Assembly (NCBI RefSeq): GCF_015209965.1
Contig: NZ_MU158693.1
Location: 124,001 to 188,000, forward strand
Direction: 5' to 3'
Length of the DNA: 64,000 nucleotides
Origin: Sphingobacterium pedocola
GTDB lineage: Bacteria > Bacteroidota > Bacteroidia > Sphingobacteriales > Sphingobacteriaceae
The translations under genes were made by a program, and so were the position numbers. Below the pieces are notes generated by a model. That model was not told where the DNA came from. It did no database searches and saw nothing but the letters and a program-made list of their open reading frames with translations. Position 1 is the stretch's first letter; each line of letters starts with the position of its first letter. Below are positions 16,246 to 24,953 of this stretch, piece by piece.

Positions 16246-16910
16246 ACAATTGTTCCCCCTTTGATCGGTATAATTCGCTGTGTTTTAGCCGCTAATTCCA
16301 TATCATGTGTCACGATGACCAACGTAGTGCCCAACTCTTCATTAAGTTGAAAAAGCAGGTTCTCCACGAGCAACCCTGTTTCGGCATCGAGATTGCCCGT
16401 AGGTTCATCTGCAAAAAGAATCTTTGGACTATTGGCAAAAGCCCTAGCCAGTGAAACGCGCTGCTGCTCTCCCCCAGAAAGCTGTGAGGGATAGTGGTCA
16501 ATTCTGGCAGAGAGTCCTACTTTATCCAAAAGATCCATTGCCTTGTTCTTCATATTCTTCATTCCGCGTAGTTCCATGGGCACAAGGACATTTTCGAGCG
16601 CCGTAAGCGTGGGCAAAAGTTGAAAATTCTGAAATACAAATCCCACGTGCGCATTGCGTACCTGTGCTAACTGATCTTCGTTAAGTTCGTTTAATGAAAT
16701 ACCGTTTAAGATTATAGTTCCTTCGCTGCAATGGTCTAAACCAGCACACAGACCTAACAGGGTTGTTTTTCCACTACCGGAAGGCCCTACAATGGAAACT
16801 GTGGCGCCTTCTTCGATATCAAAACTAATATCACGTAGTACAGAAAGATTGGCCGTGCCAATACGATAATTTTTGGAGACCTGATTTAATTGGAGAATAT
16901 TTGACGACAT
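16242..16910 (-). CDS. ABC transporter ATP-binding protein, YbbA/LolD type
   Basis: 222 residues. Walker A GPSGSGKTT at 42-50, Q-loop in FVFQNFQLLP, signature LSGGEQQRVSLARA near 143, Walker B ILFADEPTGNLDA and the switch His in VIVTHD. The MacB/LolD/YbbA subfamily is indicated by the short length and NLD motif. It is the first gene of the operon with the YbbP-like permease and is divergent from a TesA-like esterase, the same grouping as tesA-ybbA-ybbP in E. coli. Confidence 0.93.
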   Translation of the reverse strand: MSSNILQLNQVSKNYRIGTANLSVLRDISFDIEEGATVSIVGPSGSGKTTLLGLCAGLDHCSEGTIILNGISLNELNEDQLAQVRNAHVGFVFQNFQLLPTLTALENVLVPMELRGMKNMKNKAMDLLDKVGLSARIDHYPSQLSGGEQQRVSLARAFANSPKILFADEPTGNLDAETGLLVENLLFQLNEELGTTLVIVTHDMELAAKTQRIIPIKGGTIV

Positions 16911-16948
16911 GAATACGTAAAGTAAATGGTTTTGACTAATTTAGTCTT

Positions 16949-17647
16949 ATGATATCGATTATTAGAAGTTGTACATTTTTATTTTTTATAACATCGTTGT
17001 TCTCTTGCAATAATACCGGAAATACGGAAGCCCGAGATCGCAACCATGAATTAAATAAAAATAGTGAAGAAATCGCTGAAAAAAGAATATCCCGAAAGCT
17101 TATTCTTTTTTTCGGAAATAGCCTGACAGCGGGATATGGTCTAGATGGTCAGGAAGACGCTTTTCCTGCTCTTATCCAAGCAAAGATAGATTCACTAGCA
17201 CTACCCTATGACTGTATCAATGCCGGTCTCAGTGGCGAAACAAGTGCGGGGGGAAAAGAACGTATTGATTGGCTTCTGAAACAGCCCATTGATATTTTCG
17301 TTTTGGAACTCGGTGCAAATGATGGCCTTCGTGGAATCGCGAACAGTACAACTTATGAAAACCTAAGCAGCATCGTCGAAAAAGTAAAAAAAGCTAATCC
17401 CGACTGCAAATTGATACTTGCTGGTATGATGGTCCCGCCAAGTATGGGTAACGCTTATTTTGATAATTTTAAGAATATTTACCCCCGATTAGCTGATGAA
17501 TATGACATGGCATTAGTTCCTTTTCTTTTGGATAAAGTCGCAGGAATAGAAAATCTGAATCAAACTGACGGCGTACATCCCACAGATGAAGGCCAAAAAA
17601 TAGTCGCCGAAAATGTATGGTCGGTCTTAAAACCGTTATTGGATTAA
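16949..17647 (+). CDS. SGNH/GDSL arylesterase, TesA-like lipoprotein
   Basis: 232 residues. Lipoprotein signal with lipobox LFSC and Cys20. SGNH hydrolase blocks: FFGNSLTAGYGL with nucleophile Ser58 (GNS instead of GDS), the Gly in GLSGET, GAND with Asn124, and DGVHPTDEG with Asp207 and His210. Like E. coli TesA it should cleave acyl esters or thioesters, here anchored facing the periplasm. It is divergent from the ybbA-ybbP operon with 38 bases between starts, so the promoters must overlap. Conserved linkage suggests a common envelope role. Confidence 0.92.
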   Translation: MISIIRSCTFLFFITSLFSCNNTGNTEARDRNHELNKNSEEIAEKRISRKLILFFGNSLTAGYGLDGQEDAFPALIQAKIDSLALPYDCINAGLSGETSAGGKERIDWLLKQPIDIFVLELGANDGLRGIANSTTYENLSSIVEKVKKANPDCKLILAGMMVPPSMGNAYFDNFKNIYPRLADEYDMALVPFLLDKVAGIENLNQTDGVHPTDEGQKIVAENVWSVLKPLLD

Positions 17648-17708
17648 CATCGCACATCACCTAAATTACTTGCAGAAGCTATTACTCGTCTACAGGTCTA
17701 ATCCTTAT

Positions 17709-17748
17709 AAAAGAGAAAGCGCAGTTTTTATACTGTGCTTTCTCTTTT
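17709..17748. terminator. Bidirectional terminator between the esterase and csbD-like genes
   Basis: AAAAGAGAAAGC (17709-17720) pairs perfectly with GCTTTCTCTTTT (17737-17748), and the stem continues inward with GCAGT/ACTGT-type pairs. A-run on one side and T-run on the other allow use in both directions. Confidence 0.85.
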
Positions 17749-17838
17749 ATTCACACGATTCATCTCTTTAATCGTGTCCATGTATTTTTACAATTTTATT
17801 ATAGATACCAAATAATAAAAACGGAGCGACCCATTGCC

Positions 17839-18024
17839 CTATAAATCATTCAGCCAACTTTCGACTTCTTCTTTAGACTTACCTGTCTTGGTCTGAAGTC
17901 TGCCTAATAACTCATCTTCCTTACCCTCTACATATAACAGATCATCGTCTGTCATATCAGCGTAGGACTGTTTTACTTTTCCTTTTAGTTCGTTCCAACG
18001 ACCTTTCCATGTTAATTCGCTCAT
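17839..18024 (-). CDS. CsbD family stress protein
   Basis: 61 residues starting MSELTWKGRWNELKGKVKQ, with the family core ADMTDDDLLYVEGKEDELLGRLQ and the closing helix. CsbD-like proteins are small, induced by general stress in many bacteria, molecular role unknown. I start at 18024 rather than the longer frame start at 18057 because AAAGGAG lies about eight bases upstream of this ATG, an unusually good Shine-Dalgarno for this genome, and family members begin at this residue. Confidence 0.93.
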   Translation of the reverse strand: MSELTWKGRWNELKGKVKQSYADMTDDDLLYVEGKEDELLGRLQTKTGKSKEEVESWLNDL

Positions 18025-18466
18025 AATAATACTCCTTTCTATTTTATTTAATGACAACTGTTTTATTGATTGTATTTACAACACGTCAATCCAGATGTAG
18101 TTGTGAAAAATCCGACAACGCGTACAAATCGTGAAGAGACGCGTATATACCGGGGTAAGCCGTAAAAAAGACTCACATATTAAAGTATACGTTTGGTACA
18201 CATGTTATAACACATCGAAAAATTAAAGATCACGAACTGAAAATAACCTGCTTAACAATTGAGATAAGAAATAAAATACTTTTTATAAACAATTCGCTTC
18301 CTTCGACAGTTGTTTTATGCATAGACATTAATTAAAACAAAGTTATTCTACACCTGCGTTAGAATATAGAGGGTAGCATGATTTTATTTTTTTTTAAAAA
18401 CGCCGTGAAAGGTAAGAATTATGCATAGGAAATGAACAAAAACAACATCAAATAAAAACTAAGAAC
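18025..18466. other. Long AT-rich intergenic region
   Basis: About 440 bases between divergent csbD and acidic-protein genes. Apart from the csbD ribosome site I see no gene, RNA family or strong hairpin; there is a T8-A4 run near 18386. Confidence 0.4.
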
Positions 18467-18817
18467 ATGGAGAACAAACGCCATACACGCCAGCAGACCT
18501 TGCTTGTACTAAACATATTACAGCAAGAGCAACTAGATCCTTCGGATCAGGAGATTAAAAACCCAAATGAAAAGACACCTCCCGAAACAAATCCAGAGGT
18601 ACCCAATGAGTTGGAAAAAATTGAGACGGGTGATAATACCCCTCCAAATCTTCCTGAAGAAGAAATAGAAGAGCCGGATCCAGAAGCTCCGGAAATTGAA
18701 GAACCCGTAAGAGAACAAGAAATTGAGGATAAAGAAGCTGACGATATCGTCGAAGCGGATAAACAGGGTATACATCCTGATACCGATCCGGGGGGAAATG
18801 ATGATGAACTTTTTTAA
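18467..18817 (+). CDS. Acidic Pro/Glu-rich hypothetical protein
   Basis: 116 residues. After a basic head (MENKRHTRQQ) the rest is made of Glu, Asp and Pro with short repeated pieces (IEEPDPEAPEIEEPV), so it is probably unstructured and very acidic. No signal peptide. Such proteins are often seen in desiccation/stress gene groups, which fits csbD upstream and topoisomerase IB and DUF2383 downstream, but this is inference. Composition alone gives no function. Confidence 0.6.
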   Translation: MENKRHTRQQTLLVLNILQQEQLDPSDQEIKNPNEKTPPETNPEVPNELEKIETGDNTPPNLPEEEIEEPDPEAPEIEEPVREQEIEDKEADDIVEADKQGIHPDTDPGGNDDELF

Positions 18818-18843
18818 ATTAAAAACAACTGCCCGCTGAGCCT

Positions 18844-18981
18844 GGGATTTCGCTTTTAACTTTTTTGTCCGTTTCTCGTCATCGAGAAGGAGGTACGACG
18901 ACGAAGCAATCTCATTATTGGCCTTAGACTGCTTCGTCGTACCTCCTCGCAGTGACGAATATTTTTAAAAGCGAAGTCCCT
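18844..18981. repeat. Dispersed palindromic repeat, copy C, inside an outer inverted repeat
   Basis: Core 18877-18957: CGTCATCGAGAAGGAGGTACG against CGTACCTCCTCGCAGTGACG, with inner GACGAAGCAATCT / AGACTGCTTCGTC arms. Outer arms GGGATTTCGCTTTTAA (from 18844) and TTAAAAGCGAAGTCCC (to 18981) pair at 15 of 16 positions. The whole could fold into one long hairpin. Confidence 0.85.
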
Positions 18982-19041
18982 GCTCGCTGAGCGAAGCCGA
19001 ACAGTATCGATGTATAATACAATCATCATCAAATAGATAAC

Positions 19042-20109
19042 ATGCATCTACAACACAAGCAAGATTCAGCACTCAAACTCAAATATGTTCGTGCGGATGC
19101 GGAAGGCTATCGTCGGCTGAGAAACAAAAATGGTTTTTTCTACGTAGATTCTGAAGGAAAAAAAATTAAGGATACTGAGATTCTGTCGTATATCGAGAGC
19201 CTGGTACTTCCCCCAGCTTGGGAAGACGTATGGATAAGCATGGAACAAAATGGTCATCTATTGGCAACGGGTATTGACGCTTTAGGCAGAAAACAATACC
19301 GTTACCATACCAAGTGGATGCAAATAAGAAATCTCAAAAAGTTTGAAAAACTATATGATTTTGGATCTGCTTTACCTAAGTTAAAGCGACGGCTTAAAAA
19401 GGATCTCAGAAAACGTACGTTCATTAAGGATAAAATCACGGCCACAGCGATACTCGTCATGTCTGAAACTTATCTCCGTGCGGGAAACACGCTCTATGAA
19501 CAAAAATACGGTTCCTATGGATTGACCACATTAAAAAATAAGCATGTTAACATCGTGGGTTCCAAAGCATTTTTTAAATTTACAGGGAAGAAAAGCGTAC
19601 AACAAAATATCGTATTGACGAATTCGGGTCTTGTACGTGTACTCAAGAAGATTAAAGAATTACCCGGACAAAAACTATTTCAGTATTACGATTCGGAAGG
19701 TTGCATCCAACAACTTGATTCGGGTAATGTGAATCAATATATCCAAACTTACATGAACGGGGATTTCAGTTGCAAGGATTTTAGAACCTGGGCTGGTTGC
19801 TGTATGGCCTTACTATGTATGATCGATACAGAAACAGGAAAAATAAAAGATCCAACACACAAAAACCTGGTAGGTATAATTGACGAGGTAGCCAATAAGT
19901 TAGGTAATACACGTAATATAACCCGCAATTATTACATTCACCCACAGTTACAACAGGATTTTCTCGATAATAAATTAAACAAACACATCAATAGACTAAT
20001 TAACCGCATAAAAAAAGGAAAACAACCAACAGAGAGCGCTGAGCAGATTTTCATGAGCTATCTAAAAGAAAATGGCACTGTGAATTACCAAAAAAGTGCC
20101 CGCCCGTAG
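19042..20109 (+). CDS. DNA topoisomerase IB (poxvirus/eukaryote-like)
   Basis: 355 residues, typical for bacterial topo IB. N-terminal domain has GFFYVDSEGK..KD.E.L..I..L..PPAWEDVWI. The catalytic domain shows LRAGNTLYEQKYGSYGLTTL..KHV, the DFRTWAG box and the C-terminal NYYIHP with the catalytic tyrosine at 297 or 298. The enzyme relaxes both positive and negative supercoils by 3'-phosphotyrosyl cleavage. It is accessory in bacteria and often carried with stress genes, as here with csbD and DUF2383 neighbours. Confidence 0.93.
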   Translation: MHLQHKQDSALKLKYVRADAEGYRRLRNKNGFFYVDSEGKKIKDTEILSYIESLVLPPAWEDVWISMEQNGHLLATGIDALGRKQYRYHTKWMQIRNLKKFEKLYDFGSALPKLKRRLKKDLRKRTFIKDKITATAILVMSETYLRAGNTLYEQKYGSYGLTTLKNKHVNIVGSKAFFKFTGKKSVQQNIVLTNSGLVRVLKKIKELPGQKLFQYYDSEGCIQQLDSGNVNQYIQTYMNGDFSCKDFRTWAGCCMALLCMIDTETGKIKDPTHKNLVGIIDEVANKLGNTRNITRNYYIHPQLQQDFLDNKLNKHINRLINRIKKGKQPTESAEQIFMSYLKENGTVNYQKSARP

Positions 20110-20202
20110 AAGTACTCAAGTCTGTGGCTTTAAATACTTATTTTTCAACAATGTGGAAACATAAATGATGGAGAACTTGTCTTTATAGCAAACACAAATA
20201 TT

Positions 20203-20667
20203 ATGGAAAATAGAACAGAAAAAACCACAGAGGTATTGAATGATTTAATTGAAATCAATAATGATCGAATAGAAGGATACGCTAAAGCAATCGAGTTGTT
20301 AGATCCTGCAGGAGACATCGATTTGAATTCTTTATTCGAAAAGTATAGACAACAATCCCAACAATTTAAATCCGAATTGACACCGTTGGTGTTCAAGGAA
20401 GGAGAAACTCCCGAGGAGGGAACCCGCGTAACAGGAAAACTATTCAGGACTTGGATGGATATAAAAAATACATTAGCTGGCAACGATCGAAAAAGTATCC
20501 TGGAATCCTGCGAACGAGGAGAAGATGCTTTTAAAAGAGTATACGAAAATGCCTGGACGGATGCGGATGGTCTGGATGCGGAGGTGCTTTCCATCATTCG
20601 GAGTCAGGCAGAACTGCAACTTGCGGCTCACGACGAAATAAAAGCGCTTCGAGATGAGGCTAGATAA
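20203..20667 (+). CDS. PA2169-like four-helix-bundle protein (DUF2383)
   Basis: 154 residues, all helical. The family pattern is clear: LNDLIEINNDRIEGYAKAIE, then F.KYRQQSQQFKSELTPLV, GTRVTGKLFRTWMDIKNTL, SILESCERGEDAF..VYENA and an L-rich end with SQAELQLAAHDEIKALRD. Ferritin-like bundles of this family have no proven activity. Probably induced by stress. Followed by a strong perfect terminator. Confidence 0.9.
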   Translation: MENRTEKTTEVLNDLIEINNDRIEGYAKAIELLDPAGDIDLNSLFEKYRQQSQQFKSELTPLVFKEGETPEEGTRVTGKLFRTWMDIKNTLAGNDRKSILESCERGEDAFKRVYENAWTDADGLDAEVLSIIRSQAELQLAAHDEIKALRDEAR

Positions 20668-20670
20668 AAG

Positions 20671-20716
20671 TAGTAATTAAAAATGTCTAGAATAAACTAG
20701 ACATTTTTAATTACTA
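20671..20716 (+). terminator. Perfect 20-bp terminator hairpin
   Basis: TAGTAATTAAAAATGTCTAG (20671-20690) and its exact complement (20697-20716) around loop AATAAA. The T-rich right arm can serve as U-tract. Confidence 0.85.
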
Positions 20717-20776
20717 TGCCCAAAGGAATAAATTGATATCTTCTCTACGACATATCAGAATTTAATATGCACCTGT

Positions 20777-22096
20777 ATGAAAAATAGAAACTTTTCTGAT
20801 TTCTGGCCCGTTCTACTATTGTTGGCGGCAGTATCTTGTGGTCAACGTATCAATAAGGAATCTACACAAACATCCGGAGATAGCGTTGAGTATAGCCATG
20901 AATACGGAAAGAATATTGTAATAAACCCCGTCGAGACACCCGTTTCTACAACTAAATATGCAAAAATTGTTGGATGGAAAGAGGGCGAAACACCTAAAGC
21001 ACCCAATGGATATCGGGTGGTAAAGTTCGCGGAAAATTTAAATAGTCCCCGTAATATCTACGTAGCGCCAAATGGAGATATTTTCGTATCTCAGGCACGC
21101 ACAGAAAAGGAAGGAGAAGAACAAGAAAAGAAGAATTCAAGAAATATTTTCGAAAGTCCTAGTCCAAATAATATCCTGCGATTCAAAGATGCAAACCAAG
21201 ACGGTACCCCCGAGATAAAAGAGGTATTTTTGAGTGAGCTAAATCAGCCTTATGGCATGCTGATATTAGGTGACTATTTTTATGTCGCTAATACGGATAG
21301 TTTTGTGCGTTATCCATACGACAAAACAAACGTAACGATCACGGGTAAAAGGCAAAGATTAGCCAACTTACCTGCAGGAGGGTATAACAATCACTGGACT
21401 AGAAATCTGGTCGCCCATCCCGATGGTACCAAGATTTATATTTCGATCGGCTCGGCCAGTAATGCCGGCGAACATGGAATGGGAGAAGAAAAGCAGCGGG
21501 CTAATATCCTCGAAGTGGATTCTAGTGGAAAAAACCTACGCATCTACGCGAGTGGCCTACGTAACCCTGTAGGAATGGACTGGGAAAAGCAAACCGGAAA
21601 ACTCTGGACCGCTGTAAATGAGAGAGACGAACTCGGAGATGAACTGGTGCCCGATTATATCACGAGTGTTTCGGAAAACAGCTTTTACGGCTGGCCTTAT
21701 ACCTATTGGGGCCACCATATTGATCCGCGTTGGATAGACAAAGCTCCCGATTCCCTAGTTAAAAAATCTATCACTCCAGATTTCGCAATCGGTGCTCATA
21801 CGGCTTCGTTGGGATTGGCGTTCAACAAAGATTCGAGTTTCAAAAACGGTGCATATATTGGTCAACATGGATCGTGGAATAGATCCTCTTTCGCTGGATA
21901 TAAGGTCTTGTTTGTGCCGTTCGAAAATGGAGCACCAAGTGGAGAACCCGAAGATTTCTTAACTGGTTTTATTGCAGATGAAGAAAGTAACACCATCCGT
22001 GGGAGACCGGTAGCTGTAGTATTTACAACGAATTACATGCTGGTGGCTGATGATGCGGCAAATATTATCTGGGCTGTTATTCCAGATTCAAAGTAG
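20777..22096 (+). CDS. PQQ-dependent sugar dehydrogenase / L-sorbosone dehydrogenase family lipoprotein
   Basis: 439 residues. Lipobox AAVSC with Cys21 places it on the outer or inner membrane facing the periplasm. The beta-propeller of the glucose/sorbosone dehydrogenase family is recognisable: NLNSPRNIYVAPNGDIFV near 85-100, then repeats with DG.P, QPYGMLILGDYFYVANTDS, HWTRNLVAHPDG, GLRNPVGMDWEKQTGKLWTAVNERDELGDELVPDY, and GQHGSWNRSSFAGYKV. Family members oxidise sugars or sugar aldehydes with PQQ; whether this one binds PQQ is uncertain. The region 85-120 contains a charged insertion (EKEGEEQEKK). Confidence 0.85.
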   Translation: MKNRNFSDFWPVLLLLAAVSCGQRINKESTQTSGDSVEYSHEYGKNIVINPVETPVSTTKYAKIVGWKEGETPKAPNGYRVVKFAENLNSPRNIYVAPNGDIFVSQARTEKEGEEQEKKNSRNIFESPSPNNILRFKDANQDGTPEIKEVFLSELNQPYGMLILGDYFYVANTDSFVRYPYDKTNVTITGKRQRLANLPAGGYNNHWTRNLVAHPDGTKIYISIGSASNAGEHGMGEEKQRANILEVDSSGKNLRIYASGLRNPVGMDWEKQTGKLWTAVNERDELGDELVPDYITSVSENSFYGWPYTYWGHHIDPRWIDKAPDSLVKKSITPDFAIGAHTASLGLAFNKDSSFKNGAYIGQHGSWNRSSFAGYKVLFVPFENGAPSGEPEDFLTGFIADEESNTIRGRPVAVVFTTNYMLVADDAANIIWAVIPDSK

Positions 22097-22156
22097 CCTA
22101 GTCTGCAGATAGCGTGTTCTAATGGAAATAGAAATAATACATTAAAATAAGCGATT

Positions 22157-22324
22157 ATGAACATAAAGAAACCCGACATCGCTCAAATAAAAATCGATAA
22201 AACGTCGCAAAAAAAGACAGATAAGAACACGAAAGTAAAACACGATACCGGTAAAAGGCCTGAGAAGGACACTAATCCTCTACCACCTAATCCAAATAAA
22301 GTGGATAATCATGATGATGATTAA
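22157..22324 (+). CDS. Small Lys/Asp/Pro-rich hypothetical protein
   Basis: 55 residues from ATG 22157 to a stop at 22322. Composition is highly polar: a basic first half (IKIDKTSQKKTDKNTK) and a Pro/Asn/Asp tail ending in three Asp. No domain recognised; probably disordered, similar in style to the acidic protein at 18.5 kb. It overlaps the convergent response-regulator gene by 4 bases. Moderate support from its start, length and tight fit between genes. Confidence 0.45.
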   Translation: MNIKKPDIAQIKIDKTSQKKTDKNTKVKHDTGKRPEKDTNPLPPNPNKVDNHDDD

Positions 22325-22983
22325 GCGATCAGTCCGTTTAATATCGCAAATTTTATCAAAGCAGCTGTATTTTTAGAACCGGTCTTTTGTAAAAGATTTT
22401 GACGGTGCCCCTCTACTGTGCGTTTACTTAAAAATAGTTGTTCCGAAATTTCACTATTGGTAAAACCCTCACTTAGCTTTTCTAAAATTTCTATCTCTCT
22501 CACGGTAAGATCCATTTGCGGCTTTTCCCGCATATCGATATAATTCAAGGGATTTTGGATTGCCTTGGCTACGAAACGCATTGAAATCTCTTCACACAGG
22601 AAGCGTCCACCACTTGCAACGTGTCTTAAACAGAATAGCAATTCATCGGAACTAACATTCTTCACCAAAAATCCCGCGGCGCCGGCTTTAAAAGATTGCG
22701 CAATATATTGTTCGTGATCTGTAGTCGATAAAATCACAATAGGTGTAGCAGAAGGAAGACCATTAATGATCTTAGTCAGTTCAAGACCGTCTAAAGAATC
22801 GAGATTGATATCGCATAGTAAAACATCCGGGCGAATATCACGTTCCAGGTGCGCTAATACTTCCTGTCCGGTTGTCGCAGTTGCAACAACTTCAAAATCT
22901 GGTTGATTTTCCAATAACAGACGAATACCATCCCGCACTAACGCATGATCGTCTGCCAACATTATTTTAATCATTGTCTCCAA
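22321..22983 (-). CDS. NarL/LuxR-type response regulator
   Basis: 220 residues. Receiver domain 1-125 with the acidic pair at about 11-12 (ADDH), phospho-acceptor Asp58 (LLCDIN), Thr/Ser at about 86 and Lys in FLVKNV. C-terminal LuxR HTH from about 155: LTVREIEILEKLSEGFTNSEISEQLFLSKRTVEGHRQNLLQKTGSKNTAAL. It should bind DNA when phosphorylated. No histidine kinase adjoins, so it is an orphan here. Met4 (MIKIML) is an alternative start. A small lipoprotein gene lies 49 bases upstream on the same strand. Confidence 0.95.
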   Translation of the reverse strand: METMIKIMLADDHALVRDGIRLLLENQPDFEVVATATTGQEVLAHLERDIRPDVLLCDINLDSLDGLELTKIINGLPSATPIVILSTTDHEQYIAQSFKAGAAGFLVKNVSSDELLFCLRHVASGGRFLCEEISMRFVAKAIQNPLNYIDMREKPQMDLTVREIEILEKLSEGFTNSEISEQLFLSKRTVEGHRQNLLQKTGSKNTAALIKFAILNGLIA

Positions 22984-23032
22984 ATTTTTAAATTCAATCT
23001 ATTTTATACGAGCAGCTTGTCGACTATCGATT

Positions 23033-23248
23033 TTATTTTTTACTTAAAGAATCTTTTGCTAAAGAATCTTGTTTCAATGTATCCGAAGTACCGTATAATA
23101 GTTCGTCCGAATTATTGAGATTATAGCGCGTCTTATCCATTTCTGTGACTGGACCTGGATCCTGCTGTTCCTGATTGTTTCCGCAAGAAAGGGCACTTAT
23201 TCCTAGAATAATCCCCATTAAACTATATATAACATTCTTGTTGCGCAT
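23033..23248 (-). CDS. Small lipoprotein
   Basis: 71 residues with a clear lipoprotein signal: MRNKN, hydrophobic core, lipobox ALSC and Cys22. The mature part (about 49 residues) is polar, rich in Gln, Asp, Lys and Ser with LAKDSLSKK at the end, and probably disordered. It precedes the response-regulator gene on the same strand and may be co-transcribed. Function unknown. Confidence 0.7.
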   Translation of the reverse strand: MRNKNVIYSLMGIILGISALSCGNNQEQQDPGPVTEMDKTRYNLNNSDELLYGTSDTLKQDSLAKDSLSKK

Positions 23249-23610
23249 AATTTTGTTTTTAGAGTGTTTGTGCTACTGATAGTCTTTCATCTATAAAAGT
23301 ATTAATTAAGCCCATTCCACTCGGTTCAATTACTATCAAAAATCCGCATGGCAGTGCGTGTTACCACTAGTCATGAAGATCTTGTTTTATAACATTTTAT
23401 AAATAAAACTGTTATAAAAAAAGTAATATCACGTATAAAAACCTCATTTCCAGTATTAATACCTAAATGTAGGTTGCAATTTAAAAATTGGAATTGCCGG
23501 GGTGAAACTATAATTGTACTGTGTAAAACGTCGAGGAAAATCATTCACACGTATTTGAAAACATAATTGTAGAGGAAAATACGCTATTATGCTAGCATAA
23601 TAATATCAGG
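23249..23610. other. AT-rich intergenic region with one hairpin
   Basis: TTTTATAAC (23385-23393) pairs with GTTATAAAA (23411-23419). No gene seen. Divergent promoters for the lipoprotein and the Fe-S operon must lie here. Confidence 0.4.
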
Positions 23611-23616
23611 ATTGTA

Positions 23617-23624
23617 TATATTTG
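23617..23624 (+). promoter_or_regulatory. -7 box of the Fe-S operon
   Basis: TATATTTG matches TAnnTTTG; no TTG is seen at the usual upstream distance. Its position rules out the longer TTG-start frame beginning at 23612. Confidence 0.45.
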
Positions 23625-23647
23625 TATTGAACCAGAATAGCATAACT

Positions 23648-24940
23648 ATGACAAGTCAGTTAATATTTGCAATTGTATTGGTTGGAGCTCTTTTCCTATT
23701 TTATAAGAATGCGCGTAAAATTTATAGGAATATCCAACTCGGAAAATCTGTAAACCGTTTTGATAACGCATCAGAGCGCACAAAATTGATGTTACTCGTT
23801 GCTTTTGGACAAAAAAAGATGTTCAAAAGACCTATTCCGGCGCTACTGCATTTGTGTGTATACGTCGGTTTTTGCATTATCAACATTGAGATGTTAGAAA
23901 TTTTTATAGACGGATTGTTCGGTACGCATCGCGTATTTTCGTTTATGGGTGGATTTTATGATGTTCTGATTTATAGTTTCGAAATTCTAGCCGCTTTGGT
24001 GCTTACGTCCTGCATTATATTTTTAATACGTAGAAATATATTAAAAGTAAAGAGATTGAATCAAGCGGAACTAATGAACTGGCCAAAAACAGATGCTGAC
24101 TTAATATTAGTTACGGAGATTGCACTTATGACCGCTTTTCTGTTAATGAATGCAGCAGATTTCAAGCTACAGACACTTCAAGCAGCACATTATACGATAG
24201 CCGGTTCTTTCCCCATAAGTTCCTCGTTAGCTAATTTTCTTCCAAATAACAGCGATTCCTTGATCTTTATAGAACGTTTCAGTTGGTGGTTTCACATACT
24301 GGGCGTATTAGCATTTTTAAATTACCTTCCGATATCAAAACACTTGCATATTATTCTTGCATTTCCAAACACCTATTTTTCAAACTTAAAACCCAAAGGA
24401 AAATTTGAAAATATGTCGGCGGTAACGGAAGAAGTGAAAGCAATGTTGGATCCATCACTTCCCTCACCATCCGCAGAGATTTCCCGATTCGGTGTAAAAG
24501 ATGTACAGGATTTGACTTGGAAAAACCTCTTGGATGCATACACCTGTACCGAATGCGGCCGTTGTACTGCAGCTTGTCCAGCGAACATTACCGGAAAACT
24601 CTTGTCACCTCGTAAAATCATGATGGATACGCGGGATCGCCTCGAAGAGGTGGGAAACAATATAGACCGAAATAAATCATTTGTTGATGATGAAAAGTCG
24701 TTGTTAGATGATTACATCAGCAGAGCAGAAATATGGGCTTGTACAAGTTGCAACGCTTGTGTAGAACAATGCCCGGTTAATATCGATCCGTTACAGATTA
24801 TTATGGGGTTGCGCCAATATGTGGTAATGGAAGAGTCACAGGCACCAACAAGTGTTAATGCCATGTTGAGCAATATGGAGAACAACGGTGCACCCTGGAA
24901 ATATGCACAGGCAGATCGTGCCAATTGGACAAATCAATAA
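23648..24940 (+). CDS. Membrane-anchored 4Fe-4S protein (HdrC/GlpC-like fusion)
   Basis: 430 residues. The N-terminal half has about five membrane helices (LIFAIVLVGALFLFY; ALLHLCVYVGFCIINIEML; a pair near 100-130; the WWFHILGVLAFLNYL helix), resembling NarI/HdrE-type quinone-facing subunits. The C-terminal half carries two ferredoxin clusters: CTECGRCTAACPANI and CTSCNACVEQCPVNI. It should move electrons between quinone and the soluble CCG-domain partner encoded 13 bases downstream. I start at the ATG at 23648, as the -7 box lies just upstream. Physiological donor unknown. Confidence 0.88.
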   Translation: MTSQLIFAIVLVGALFLFYKNARKIYRNIQLGKSVNRFDNASERTKLMLLVAFGQKKMFKRPIPALLHLCVYVGFCIINIEMLEIFIDGLFGTHRVFSFMGGFYDVLIYSFEILAALVLTSCIIFLIRRNILKVKRLNQAELMNWPKTDADLILVTEIALMTAFLLMNAADFKLQTLQAAHYTIAGSFPISSSLANFLPNNSDSLIFIERFSWWFHILGVLAFLNYLPISKHLHIILAFPNTYFSNLKPKGKFENMSAVTEEVKAMLDPSLPSPSAEISRFGVKDVQDLTWKNLLDAYTCTECGRCTAACPANITGKLLSPRKIMMDTRDRLEEVGNNIDRNKSFVDDEKSLLDDYISRAEIWACTSCNACVEQCPVNIDPLQIIMGLRQYVVMEESQAPTSVNAMLSNMENNGAPWKYAQADRANWTNQ

Positions 24941-24953
24941 ACGAAAAGAACAC

